In this document: piece by piece, positions 1-8,093 of the stretch
Position numbering within the stretch: position 1 is the stretch's first letter
Layout: each line of letters begins with the position of its first letter
DNA from: Candidatus Avelusimicrobium gallinaceum
GTDB lineage: Bacteria; Elusimicrobiota; Elusimicrobia; Elusimicrobiales; Elusimicrobiaceae
Assembly: GCA_944324965.1 (NCBI GenBank)
Contig: CALUYH010000002.1
Coordinates: 104,263 to 168,262 of the forward strand
Length of the DNA stretch: 64,000 bases
Direction: 5' to 3'
Translations under genes and position numbers: made by a program
Notes under the pieces: generated by a model
The model's input: only the letters and a program-made list of their open reading frames with translations
Told to the model about the DNA's origin: nothing
The model's database searches: none

Positions 1-1106
1 AACAAGCGGATCACGCGGGCCGCCAAGTCCACCAAGGCGGTGTCGTTGGAGTTGAAGGCCGAGGCAATCGGGCGGGCAAACACTTCCAGCAAAATAAACC
101 CGCACGTGGTGACCACAATGCCCCAGCGCATGGCCATTTTAAGCGTTTGAATGGCGGTGGAGTATTTACGCGCGCCGTAGTTGTAGCCGATCAGCGGCTG
201 CGCGCCCTGCGAAATGCCGATCAGCGGCATCGTAACCAGCGTGTTGACGCTGACGGCAATCCCCACCGCGGAAATCGCCAGGTTCCCGCCGTACTTTAAC
301 AGCGAGTGGTTCAAAATCACGTTCAGCGTGCCCGAAGCCAGCTGGAACGCAAATTGCGAAAACCCGATGGCCATACTGTTTACGGCAATGTGCCATTTGA
401 GGCGGAAATACTTCCAGTGCAAGTGGTAAAAACTGCGCCGGCCCGTAAAGAACAGCATAATCCAGATAAACGACACGACTTGCCCCGTCACCGTGGCGGC
501 GGCGGCGCCTTTAATGCCCCAGTGAAAGACAAAAATGTAAATCGGCCCCAGGGTAATGTTGATAAACGCCCCGATAAATTGGGTGCCCATGGCGGTTTTG
601 GGGTGGCCGGAGGAGCGGATAAAGTTGTTCATCCCCACGCCGATGGCAAACAAAAAATACCCCGGCATAACCACTTGCGCATAGGCGCGGGCGTAGGGAA
701 GCACTTCGCTGTCGGCCCCCAAAAAGCCCAAAAACGGGTCCAAAAATAAATAGCCCAGCAGCGTAATTAACCCCGATGTAAGCGCCAGCAGCACAAAGGC
801 GTTGCCCAAAATCAGCTGCGCTTCTTCCTCTTTCTTTTCGCCCAGGCGGATGGAAAACAACGCGTTGGAGCCTACGCCGATTAACGCGCTAAAACCCATA
901 TAGATCAGCCCCAGCGGGAACAAAATGGTAATACCCGCCAGCCCGTTGGCGCCGACGTCCTGCCCTACGTAAATGCGGGAAATAATGTTGTAAATCGCGT
1001 TGACGAACATCCCCGCCACGGCGGGAGCGGAAAACTTGATGAGCAGCTGGGAAATCGTTTTTGCTTTGAACGGATTTTTTTCAGCAATAGATACGGCCGT
1101 TGCCAT
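1..1106 (-). CDS. MATE family efflux transporter (C-terminus beyond window)
   Basis: Inner-membrane multidrug and toxin extrusion antiporter, exporting drugs or metabolites in exchange for Na+ or H+ (family knowledge). The frame is open for 368 codons from ATG at 1106 to the left edge, so the last part is missing; a full member has about 450 residues. The translation is a series of hydrophobic helices with the N-lobe (FSAPAVAGMFVNAIYN near residue 26) and the beginning of the C-lobe, including the conserved stretch SQGAQPLIGYNYGA. A GAGG ribosome site lies about 8 nt before the ATG. The gene follows the MORN/flavoprotein genes on the same strand but a strong terminator separates them. Substrate cannot be told from sequence. 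Confidence 0.9.
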   Translation of the reverse strand, partial: MATAVSIAEKNPFKAKTISQLLIKFSAPAVAGMFVNAIYNIISRIYVGQDVGANGLAGITILFPLGLIYMGFSALIGVGSNALFSIRLGEKKEEEAQLILGNAFVLLALTSGLITLLGYLFLDPFLGFLGADSEVLPYARAYAQVVMPGYFLFAIGVGMNNFIRSSGHPKTAMGTQFIGAFINITLGPIYIFVFHWGIKGAAAATVTGQVVSFIWIMLFFTGRRSFYHLHWKYFRLKWHIAVNSMAIGFSQFAFQLASGTLNVILNHSLLKYGGNLAISAVGIAVSVNTLVTMPLIGISQGAQPLIGYNYGARKYSTAIQTLKMAMRWGIVVTTCGFILLEVFARPIASAFNSNDTALVDLAARVIRL

Positions 1107-1129
1107 ACAAATAACCTCACGTATGTAAA

Positions 1130-1148
1130 GTTGCCCGCAAAGGGCAAC
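1130..1148 (-). promoter_or_regulatory. Hairpin in the leader of the MATE gene
   Basis: A perfect 7-bp inverted repeat (GTTGCCC / GGGCAAC, 5-nt loop) lies about 25-40 nt before the MATE start codon. It is too far from any T-run to be a clean terminator. It may be a leader hairpin; no known riboswitch was recognised. Confidence 0.3.
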
Positions 1149-1208
1149 CTATATATTTTACAAAATACCCCACTACAAAAGGGCAAATAAAAAATCCGCC
1201 GACCGGGC

Positions 1209-1242
1209 AAAAAAATCCCGGCGCAGGGAAAGCTGCGCCGGG
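1209..1242 (-). terminator. Intrinsic terminator after the MORN-repeat gene
   Basis: On the minus strand a GC-rich hairpin (CCCGGCGCAG / CTGCGCCGGG) at 1217-1242 is followed directly by seven T residues. It ends the flavoprotein-MORN operon. Confidence 0.85.
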
Positions 1243-1265
1243 AAATATCGTCAGATACGGGTATT

Positions 1266-1937
1266 TTAATGCACTTTTTTAAGCGTCAAAACACCGTCTT
1301 CAAAGAACCATTCTTCAATCAGTTCGCCTGTCTCGCTGAATTTTTTGGTAACCCCGTGCGGTTTGCCGTCTTTGTGGGGGGAGATTAAGGCGATGGTACC
1401 GTTGGGGTGATAGATGATTTTGTCGCCCACGATTTTATCGTTCTTGTACGTGCATTCGGAGCGCAGGTCGCCGTCGGGCGTGTAGACTTTGCACACGCCG
1501 TTTAAGTAGCCTTTTTTATATTCGGCCGTTTCCAGCACTTTGCCGTCCGGGTAGTATTTTACCTGTTTGCCGTCCTGGATGTCGTCCACGTACGAAAATT
1601 CTTTGTACAGCCGGCCCGTCGGGTGGAACACGCGCGCTTTGCCCTGGAGCATACCGTTTTCGTAGTATTTTTCAATGTTTACTTTGCCGTTGTCAAAGTA
1701 AATTTTGCACATGCCGTTGCGCTGGCCGTTTTTAAATTCGCATTCAAAATACACTTTGCCGTTTTCAAAAAATTCTTTCACGGTGCCGTCCGGCATGGTG
1801 CCGGAGTGCTTTTCAATATCCAGGTTTTTATCAAGCGTTTCGGAATAGACTTCTTTCCCGTCAATGTAATAGGTGCGTACAAACCCGACGTGAAGGGGGT
1901 CGTTTAAACTGGTGGTTTTTCTGACGATGTCTGCCAT
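1266..1937 (-). CDS. MORN-repeat protein (YwqK-like)
   Basis: A 223-residue protein made almost entirely of MORN_2-type repeats of about 22 residues, each carrying a pattern like YYENGMLQGKARVFHPTGRL. There are roughly eight units from residue 20 to the C-terminus. No signal peptide is visible, so it is probably cytoplasmic. MORN repeats mediate protein or lipid contacts; a specific partner is not evident. The ATG lies 3 nt after the stop of the HI0933-type flavoprotein gene, with GGAGGAG 9 nt upstream, so the two form an operon. Databases often label such proteins as YwqK antitoxins, but no toxin gene is adjacent and I do not adopt that label. Confidence 0.8.
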   Translation of the reverse strand: MADIVRKTTSLNDPLHVGFVRTYYIDGKEVYSETLDKNLDIEKHSGTMPDGTVKEFFENGKVYFECEFKNGQRNGMCKIYFDNGKVNIEKYYENGMLQGKARVFHPTGRLYKEFSYVDDIQDGKQVKYYPDGKVLETAEYKKGYLNGVCKVYTPDGDLRSECTYKNDKIVGDKIIYHPNGTIALISPHKDGKPHGVTKKFSETGELIEEWFFEDGVLTLKKVH

Positions 1938-1940
1938 ACG

Positions 1941-3167
1941 TTATTTCTCCTCCGTCATTCCCTGCGCCGCGGCAAAGCCCGAAGCCCAGGCAAAATGCAA
2001 ATTAAATCCGCCGCTTTTGCCGTCCACGTCCAACAGTTCTCCTGTCAGATACAGGCCCGGACATTTAAGCGACTCAAATGTATTATAGTTTATTTCTTGC
2101 GTATTTACACCCCCCGTTGCGGCCATGGCCTCGTTCCAGGGGCGCACGCCCGTGGCCGTAAGCGGCCAGGCGCACGGCGTTTGCACCAGGCGCTGGCGCG
2201 TGTTGGGAGTTTGGTCTTGCATGGGGACATTCTTGCGCAGCCCGATAAAATCAATCAGCAAATTGGCCACGCTTTCGTGCAAAATCCCGGCAAAAAAATC
2301 TTTCGGCCGCCGCTTGGCATAGGTGGCCAGGCGCTGCTGCAAAAATTGGTGCGGGTCCTTTAACTGCGGGAAAAAGTCCAGCGTCAGGGCCACGTTGCCT
2401 TTGGTCAGCGCGCGCGATACCGACGAACTGACGTTCAGCGCCGCCGGCCCGTTCAGCCCGTAGTGCGTAAACAGCACTTCTCCTTCAGCTTGGTCCAATA
2501 GGGTATTGTTTTGGCGGGCTTCCAAACGTACTTGGCAGCGCACCCCGCTCAGGCGCGAGAGGGCCGTTTCCTTAATGCACAGCGCGCTTAAGGACGGCCG
2601 TGGCGTGATGAGCGTGTGCCCCAATGTGCGGGCAAGCTCGTAGCCGCTTTGCGTGCCGCCCACTTGCGGGTACGCGCACGACCCGCAGGCCAGCACGAGC
2701 TTTTTGGCCTGAAAGGTTCGTCCGTCGGCGGCGGTTACGGTAAATGTTTTGCCGCGTTTGACGCGGACTACCGGGCAGGAACAAATCAGTTCGGCCCCGG
2801 CTTCGTTTAGCGCGATTTTCAGCGGTTCGGCTACGGCGGTGGATTTGCCCGTGGCGGGAAACACGCGCCCCAGTTCTTCTTCCGTCGTCAGCACGCCCAA
2901 GCGGGCAAAATAATCCAGACATGTTTGAAAGGAAAATTTTTCCAGCGTTTTTTGAATCAGTTCTTCGGGCGCGTGGTAGTATTTGGGCGCCACGTGTGCA
3001 TTGGTCAAATTGCAGCGGCCGTTGCCGCTGACCAAAATTTTGCGTGCCGGCTGGGATTCTTTTTCCAGCACCAGGGTTTTGCGTCCGGCGCGGGCACACT
3101 CCAGCGCGCATACCAGCCCGCTGGCTCCGGCACCGATGATAATTACGTCGTAAAAAGGGGAGTTCAT
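1941..3167 (-). CDS. HI0933/YhiN-family FAD-dependent oxidoreductase
   Basis: Flavoprotein of the BaiN/HI0933 family, 408 residues, the usual length. The N-terminal Rossmann dinucleotide motif is visible as DVIIIGAGASGLVCALECARAG, and the family's substrate-side motifs SGNGRCNLTNAH (about residue 47) and the C-terminal GGVNTQEIN and TGELLDVDGKSGGFNLHFAWASG are present. The true reaction of most members is unknown; one relative has been linked to bile-acid reduction. The ATG has no ribosome site, but a -10-like TACACT (3175-3180 on the minus strand) ends 7 nt before it, so the transcript may be leaderless. It is transcribed with the downstream MORN gene and diverges from the exported protein at 3255. 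Confidence 0.88.
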   Translation of the reverse strand: MNSPFYDVIIIGAGASGLVCALECARAGRKTLVLEKESQPARKILVSGNGRCNLTNAHVAPKYYHAPEELIQKTLEKFSFQTCLDYFARLGVLTTEEELGRVFPATGKSTAVAEPLKIALNEAGAELICSCPVVRVKRGKTFTVTAADGRTFQAKKLVLACGSCAYPQVGGTQSGYELARTLGHTLITPRPSLSALCIKETALSRLSGVRCQVRLEARQNNTLLDQAEGEVLFTHYGLNGPAALNVSSSVSRALTKGNVALTLDFFPQLKDPHQFLQQRLATYAKRRPKDFFAGILHESVANLLIDFIGLRKNVPMQDQTPNTRQRLVQTPCAWPLTATGVRPWNEAMAATGGVNTQEINYNTFESLKCPGLYLTGELLDVDGKSGGFNLHFAWASGFAAAQGMTEEK

Positions 3168-3202
3168 GGTTTACAGTGTAGCAAAAAAAATTTGCGTTTG
3201 TC

Positions 3203-3235
3203 TTGACACGTTTTTCTTGGCAGATATACTATAAT
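3203..3235 (+). promoter_or_regulatory. Sigma-70-type promoter for the exported protein at 3255
   Basis: A perfect TTGACA at 3203-3208 is followed after 16 nt by TATACT (3225-3230), which overlaps a TATAAT at 3230-3235. Transcription would begin about 10-15 nt before the GGGAGG ribosome site of the gene at 3255. Confidence 0.7.
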
Positions 3236-3254
3236 AAGAGAACCGGGAGGAATT

Positions 3255-3944
3255 ATGAAAATTTTATTTGGTTTACTGATCCTTTTTGTCTGTGTGCCGG
3301 TAGTGGCCCAAAACTACCAGGCAGGGGGGGCGAATCGCCCCAATTTCGGCCGTTCGGCCGCGCTGGAACAGAACGAGTCTTCCGCGCCGGGAGCAAAATC
3401 CAAGGTGCAAACGCGCACCTTCAGCAATTACAGTTCCCGCCACGGCAATTGGGACCAAGGGGTAAAAACGCAGGGTGTACAAACCCAAACCGCCGGGACC
3501 GTCCAACAGCCCTCTGCCCCGCAAACGTTTGAAGAACAAGTCGCCCAGACCGACCGCGCCGTAGACGCGAAATTAACCGGGCAGCGCCCGGGTGCCGCGG
3601 GTGCTGCGGGGGCCGTTGCGCCGACCGGCAAAAAAGCGGCCGCCCCGCAAGCGGAAGAAGAAAAACCTGCGGCCACCGTTCCCGGTGCTGCGCAAGCCGC
3701 GCCAGGCGCTGCGGCGGCAGCGGGGGATCCCTCCGCTGCGTTGGCCCAAGTGCAAAATTTGATGAAAAGTGTGGAAAATTTGCAAAAAATGACCGGTGCT
3801 ATGGGCGGAATGGCCGGTACTGCCGCGGGCAATCCGGGCGGTGCAAACAGTGCGTCCACTCAACAGATGACGGACGCGATGAATACCCACTCCAAAGATA
3901 TTTCCGCTTTTATGAATGCGGCCGGCAGTTCGGCCGGGAAATAA
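3255..3944 (+). CDS. Exported Ala/Gln-rich protein of unknown function
   Basis: Not recognised as a member of a named family. The 229-residue product starts with a clear signal peptide (MKILFGLLILFVCVPVVAQ, cleavage after about residue 19), then a Gln/Arg-containing segment, an Ala/Pro-rich low-complexity middle (residues about 110-165), and a short amphipathic C-terminal part with Met-rich helices. A GGGAGG ribosome site lies 6 nt before the ATG and a strong promoter lies at 3203-3235. It is followed 85 nt later by a second exported low-complexity gene; both end in a Gln/Ser/Ala-rich tail, so they may act together in the periplasm or at the cell surface (inference). Confidence 0.7.
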   Translation: MKILFGLLILFVCVPVVAQNYQAGGANRPNFGRSAALEQNESSAPGAKSKVQTRTFSNYSSRHGNWDQGVKTQGVQTQTAGTVQQPSAPQTFEEQVAQTDRAVDAKLTGQRPGAAGAAGAVAPTGKKAAAPQAEEEKPAATVPGAAQAAPGAAAAAGDPSAALAQVQNLMKSVENLQKMTGAMGGMAGTAAGNPGGANSASTQQMTDAMNTHSKDISAFMNAAGSSAGK

Positions 3945-4029
3945 TCTGTGCGTGCCGCCGTTTCCCGGCGGCACTTTTGTGTCCGGGGCTTCCTTTCCCG
4001 CGGCACCCGTCTACACCGAGGTGTATGTT

Positions 4030-4665
4030 ATGAAAAAATTTGTTTGTGTTTTGTTGGCCGGTGTGTGGGCCGGCCCTGCATTCGCCGTCCAACCCACCAC
4101 CCAGGTGAAAGTGGTTCGCCCGACGACCCAAGTGACGGTTTCGCGCCCGACCACGCAAACCGCCGTCTATCGTCCGACGACTTCCGCCGCCGTGAATCGC
4201 CCCGTGACCACTACGTCCGTCACGCGCCCGACCACCCACGTGCAAGTGGTCCGCCCGACTACGGAAGTGGGCGTTTTCCGCCCGGTTACGGCCGGGAACG
4301 CGGTGACCGTTCCGGCAGCCGCCGGTGCCGTATCCAACAAAAGCGTTCCGGCCAGTTCTGCGGCCACGTCTTCGTCCTCGGCCAAAACGTCTATGAGCGG
4401 CTACAAACCGCCCGTGGCCAAGGATTTTAAGGCTCCTTCGTCTGCGTCTGCAGGGGCCGCCGGCAGCGCCCTTAGCCTGGGCAACCAGGTAAACGAAGGG
4501 GAAAAAGACGCGGCGGCCGCGGCCCAGCAAAAGCCGGCTGCCCAAACCCCCAGCAATTTGTCCGCCCAACAGGTGATGGCCAACAGCAAAGCTATCTCCG
4601 GCGACGCTTTGCAAAAAGTGCAAAATCAAATAGAGGAGCGGCAATCTTCCCAACAAAAGAAATAG
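4030..4665 (+). CDS. Exported protein with 9-residue RPTT repeats
   Basis: Unknown function. The start at 4030 is chosen because it gives a signal peptide (MKKFVCVLLAGVWAGPAFA) and has GAGGTG upstream; an in-frame ATG at 3916 would overlap the preceding gene. After the signal peptide, residues 21-88 form eight tandem 9-residue units of the form RPTTxVxVx, with alternating Thr/Val that would suit beta structure. The rest is Ala/Ser/Lys-rich low complexity with a Gln-rich helical end. It forms a pair with the exported protein upstream and ends at a strong terminator. Confidence 0.7.
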   Translation: MKKFVCVLLAGVWAGPAFAVQPTTQVKVVRPTTQVTVSRPTTQTAVYRPTTSAAVNRPVTTTSVTRPTTHVQVVRPTTEVGVFRPVTAGNAVTVPAAAGAVSNKSVPASSAATSSSSAKTSMSGYKPPVAKDFKAPSSASAGAAGSALSLGNQVNEGEKDAAAAAQQKPAAQTPSNLSAQQVMANSKAISGDALQKVQNQIEERQSSQQKK

Positions 4666-4687
4666 TGCTCTTTTCCGTATATTCGCA

Positions 4688-4717
4688 CCCGCCGGATGAC
4701 TAGCCGGCGGGTTTTTT
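4688..4717 (+). terminator. Intrinsic terminator after the RPTT-repeat gene
   Basis: Eight-bp GC stem CCCGCCGG / CCGGCGGG with an 8-nt loop, followed by six T residues. It closes the two-gene exported-protein unit. Confidence 0.9.
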
Positions 4718-5501
4718 ATGGCCTTGCGGGACTATTTGCCCCTATGTCGGGGATTTTATGGCGTGAGTTTCCCCATACTGGGCGTATACGGCGGCATAAG
4801 GCATTAAACAGGGGACATATAGCAGAAATAGGGGGGTAAAACGGGCCTAAATGGGGAAGTTTGTTCTGCCGGCCAGGGTATTCCTCTTGGCGGACATAAA
4901 CGGGGGAAATCCCGGCCCGCGGCAGACATAAGAGGAAACGAACGTGGTTGTGTGGGGGAAAAAGAAAAGGGAAAACTGGTCGGTGGGGAAAAATATATAG
5001 GAAATCCCAACAGGGGAAAAAGGACGATTGGGGGGATTTAAGCAGGCGTTTCTCCCCCTTTTGTGCGGAGAAAAGCCTCCGTGGCGGGGGTGGGTCATCG
5101 CTTTTGGGCAGGATTTTTAGGGGGCGTTGTCGCCCCGTGCCGTGTCAAATGAGTATAGACAAGTGCGTTCTTTCCTTTTTTAAGTTCGTGTGCAGGAATT
5201 AGCCTCTATCAAGTGGCTAGGCACTCATCTGCCCCTTCATAAAGCCTAGAAAACGCTTTCTCCGAAGGGAAGATGCTCCATTGTTTTCGGAAAAGGTTTG
5301 TCCCCCACACAACCCCCTATTTTCCAATCTTCAGCTAGTAAAGTAAGCGGAATCTTATGAGATACCTCTGATTCTGTTGAAATCGGGCAGGGCTTATCCC
5401 TACTACTTCGTTTGAAGGGAAGCGCTCCTTCTGTGCCCGAAGCACCCTACTTTGCGGCAGGCTACTTTTGGGAATCAAAAGGCTCTATCCCTAATACTCT
5501 T

Positions 5502-5545
5502 CCCAAGCCCAAGCCCAAGCCCAAGCCCAAGCCCAAGCCCAAGCC
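5502..5545. repeat. CCCAAG hexanucleotide tandem repeat
   Basis: Seven perfect tandem copies of CCCAAG (5502-5543) followed by a partial unit. There is no reading frame around it. A perfect short tandem repeat of this kind is prone to copy-number change. Confidence 0.95.
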
Positions 5546-6242
5546 TTACCCCTTGTCTGTTTGAAAATTCGTAAGAATTCCTCTGCCTCGGTTTTCTAAT
5601 ACCCCTATCCTCCCTAAAATTTAAATTTATGCTAAATTTTGCAAATAAGCCAATTTTGTCTGATTTGGCACCTGCCCTATTTCGTTTTGCCCCATATCTC
5701 AGGTACCCCCAAATCGTTTTAGCGCGTTTTAAGCGATTTTAACATTAATTCTAATTTATATTAAAAAATAAGGAAAATTTATTTTAAACTTAAAAATATA
5801 AAAAATCAGAGGATGGGGGAGCAAAAGTTAAGAAATTAAAAAAGACCGCGATTTTGCGATTTATAATAAACTGAAAAAAGATAAATCTCATTTAAAAAGA
5901 GGTCAATTTTTGCCAACCGGACACCAAAAAATAATAAAATTTACCGGTTCTGCAAGGCCGAAATGGCAGAAAAATTTTTCAAAACAACCAGTATTTTTGC
6001 CCATGCAAGAAAAATCTTTTTTGCTAAAAATAAATATCTATAATTTTTGTTATTTTTGATAGAAAAATAATTATAATTACAATATAAAACAAAAAAATCT
6101 AATAAATAGTATAAGTGATAATAAGCCTATATTTTTACCTACTTTAATTAACATAATAAAAATTATCAGTAGTTGTGTGGAGCGGGCAAAAAACCCCCTT
6201 TTTCAAAAATGTAGGCTTGTTTAATGCCAGACCTTGGCGGGT

Positions 6243-6267
6243 TGTGGATAAGGCTGTTTGTGGATTG
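6243..6267 (-). other. Pair of DnaA-box-like sites
   Basis: A perfect 9-mer TGTGGATAA (6243-6251, the complement of the consensus TTATCCACA) is followed 7 nt later, in the same orientation, by TGTGGATTG (6259-6267), which has two mismatches. They lie inside the AT-rich gene-free region. Two sites are fewer than in a typical oriC, so this is suggestive only. Confidence 0.45.
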
Positions 6268-6699
6268 TTTTTTGTTGCTGTGCCGGGCTCTCAAGCGGAT
6301 ATAAAATAAAGAAACGGAAATAAATTTGGCTTTTTAATAAAAAATGGGGAATGAAAATCATTTTTTTATGTAAAAATAAAAATACTTAAAAAATAAAGAT
6401 AAATTTTTTAAACATATTTTTTAATTTATGGGCTGAAAATGAGGGTCGCAGTAGAATAAGCGGTGTGGGATAAGCTAGAAAGAATAAAATAGGCTCTTTC
6501 CCCTACTTCCAGCCGCCCCCATCTATTTTTAATTCCTAAACGCGGGTGGGTAATTATGTTTTTTGCGGGCAGGGTCCGGGTCTTTGGTTGCAAACATCAG
6601 GTGTGTGGGTCCAACGGGCAAGAATGCCTAAATGCCGGGGTGGTGTGATGTATGTGGTTTAGCGGACATAAAAGTTTTTCCTTCCCCCCAGCAGCTAGG

Positions 6700-7240
6700 G
6701 GGCCGTGTCCACCGGCGCTGCCCGGGCGCCGTCTTGCTCCTTGCAGGACAAGGCGTGGCAGACCTCCATGGGCAATGAGGCTCCGCAAGGAAGGTTTGGG
6801 GTAGGCCTCTCTAAAAACAGTTGTGAGAGGCGGTTCATAGCCCGTTGGGTGAGCCCACCGCAGCCGGATGCGGGTAATTATGCCGCCCGTCAGAAAAGGT
6901 CCCTGCTGAATGTGGTGTAATGGCGCCCCCTACCCTCGTCGGAAGCCATCCGGCCTGGCAACGGAATTTAAGCCAGGCACGCGGGCGAATGTATCGGTAT
7001 CGTGTAAAACTGGGAGGAAAGAGAACCCGTCCGCAAGGGTAACGGCAGAAGAACGTGCAAAAAGACGGTGAAAACAAAAAGTAGCACTATTGAGCCTTCC
7101 GGCTGGGCGTCAAGCGCGCCGCCGACGGGCGTGAGAATAGTTATACGTGTATCAAGGGAGTGGTAACTGACACAGAATAAGCCATGGGAGTTTGAAAGTG
7201 TCCCCGGAGGCTCGGCCCAAGTAGTTCGGCCAGAAGGCGG
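6700..7240 (+). ncRNA. Possible large structured RNA of unknown class
   Basis: The segment has no protein gene but has several inverted repeats that could form local and nested stems: GCCTCTC/GAGAGGC (6805-6831), TGGG/CCCA (6846-6857), GCCGGATG/CATCCGGC (6863-6870 with 6947-6954), GCCTGGC/GCCAGGC (6953-6978) and ACTATT/AATAGT (7086-7141). Purine-rich single-stranded runs such as GGAGGAAAG and GGTAAC favour the plus strand as the RNA. I could not match it to RNase P, tmRNA, SRP or a group II intron domain V. The ends are guesses. Confidence 0.25.
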
Positions 7241-7241
7241 C

Positions 7242-7862
7242 CTATAAGGTTTCCGCCCCCAGTTTTTCCGCCAATACAAACGAGCGGGCGAACCCTTCGT
7301 TCGTCAGGCGATAGGTGCGGCTGCGTTTGCTCCCCTCCGACGTAATATGCCCATTTTTGATGTCCGCCGCCAGCAATCGGTCCAGGCGGCCCTCGTCAAA
7401 GCCGGATTTTTTTAGTGCGCGCGATAAATTGAGCGCTTTGCAGGCCGGTTGCTTGAGGAGCACACGGGCGCCGGCAAGCAGGAGTAAAGCCCCTTCCTGC
7501 GCGCTTAAACGCATTTTTTTGCGCAGAATAACGATATCCCCATCCTCTTTCAAAAGCCGTTCCCACAGGCGTAATGCCGGGAAGGGCGTATTTTCCTGCG
7601 GGGCCGCCGGGGCTCGTTCTATGGGTGAAAGCGTAAAATCCTGGCGCGGAAGCGACGGCGCAGGAACAGACGGGCGCGGGGCCGGCACCCGTTGGGCGGC
7701 CGGTTCCAGCGAAATAATGGCCGGCGCCTGGCGTTTGCCGATAAGCGCCAAAAAGTAGTTGCGCTGCTGCTCTATAAATTCGCGGTTTCCCTCAGCTTCA
7801 AACTCTTCCCCGTTCGGGAAGCGGAAACGAATCTTAAAATTTTTGTCGCCCTCGGTATTCAT
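7242..7862 (-). CDS. Putative winged-helix DNA-binding protein
   Basis: Unknown family, 206 residues. An N-terminal segment of about 35 residues (KIRFRFPNGEEFEAEG) looks like a small beta domain, followed by a Pro-rich linker (about 55-85). The C-terminal half contains a likely winged helix-turn-helix: LNLSRALKKSGFDEGRLDRLLAADIKNGHI, then a wing-like SKRSRTYRLTNEGFARSF. Start ATG at 7862. A near-perfect promoter (7919-7947) lies upstream, overlapped by palindromic TGACATATGTCA sites, which suggests autoregulation. The stop codon abuts the possible structured RNA. Its place beside the AT-rich gene-free block suggests a regulator of that region (inference). Confidence 0.6.
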   Translation of the reverse strand: MNTEGDKNFKIRFRFPNGEEFEAEGNREFIEQQRNYFLALIGKRQAPAIISLEPAAQRVPAPRPSVPAPSLPRQDFTLSPIERAPAAPQENTPFPALRLWERLLKEDGDIVILRKKMRLSAQEGALLLLAGARVLLKQPACKALNLSRALKKSGFDEGRLDRLLAADIKNGHITSEGSKRSRTYRLTNEGFARSFVLAEKLGAETL

Positions 7863-7885
7863 TCGGCTATGCCTCGTTTAAAAAG

Positions 7886-7894
7886 TTATCCACC
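7886..7894 (+). other. DnaA-box-like site
   Basis: TTATCCACC differs from the consensus TTATCCACA at the last base. It lies in the leader of the winged-helix gene, 24 nt upstream of its ATG. Confidence 0.3.
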
Positions 7895-7913
7895 GGAGTT
7901 TTCCCCTGATTAT

Positions 7914-8093
7914 GACATATAATATACTATTTTGTGACATATGTCAATAGTATATTGTTTTATGTCTAATATATGTCAAAAGATGTTTACAAGTATAATT
8001 CTTAGACGGTAGAACAAGAAAAAGTAAGCAAAAAAATAATTCCAAATCTGATATTTTTAACAAATAAGTGACATTAAAAATCTAACATATGTC
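7914..8093. promoter_or_regulatory. Cluster of GACATAT / ATATGTC operator-like repeats
   Basis: The motif occurs as GACATAT (7914-7920), the perfect palindrome TGACATATGTCA (7935-7946), TATGTC (7961-7966), ATATGTCA (7971-7978) and ACATATGTC (8085-8093). The central palindrome is flanked by TATACTAT (7923-7930) and its complement ATAGTATA (7947-7954). Such spacing fits a multi-site operator for the adjacent winged-helix protein; iterons are an alternative reading. Confidence 0.6.
7919..7947 (-). promoter_or_regulatory. Promoter of the winged-helix gene
   Basis: On the minus strand TTGACA (7942-7947) and TATTAT (7919-7924) are separated by exactly 17 nt. The -35 box overlaps the palindrome TGACATATGTCA (7935-7946), so a protein bound there would block polymerase. 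Confidence 0.75.

Larger units (their letters stand above)
4718..7241. other. Gene-free region, AT-rich in its centre
   Basis: No credible protein gene exists in these 2.5 kb: every open frame is under about 110 codons, lacks a ribosome site and has no protein-like composition. The left part (4718-5500) is GC-mixed; 5560-6480 is strongly AT-rich with many A- and T-runs; 6600-7241 is GC-rich again and full of inverted repeats. It contains a CCCAAG tandem repeat and two DnaA-box-like sites, listed separately. It may be an origin-like or RNA-coding region. Confidence 0.6.

Noticed and set aside
1266..1937. MORN protein as an antitoxin of a toxin-antitoxin pair
   Set aside because: The label comes from database naming of YwqK-like proteins; the neighbours are a flavoprotein and a transporter, not a toxin.
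4811..4934. GACATAA/GACATAT words in the left part of the gene-free block as extra operators
   Set aside because: They are half-sites only, without palindromes or a promoter, and could occur by chance.
5502..5545. CCCAAG array as a CRISPR
   Set aside because: Units are only 6 bp with no spacers, and no cas gene is near.
6600..7241. RNase P RNA, tmRNA, SRP RNA or group II intron
   Set aside because: A GGAGGAAAG and an ACAGAA occur, but the spacing and the other conserved regions of RNase P are missing. The 34-nt segment ending CGGTTC (6802-6835) does not fold as intron domain V, and no reverse transcriptase is present.
6597..7279. Several 60-100 codon frames in the GC-rich part of the gene-free block
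   Set aside because: They overlap on both strands, lack ribosome sites and have shadow-like composition.
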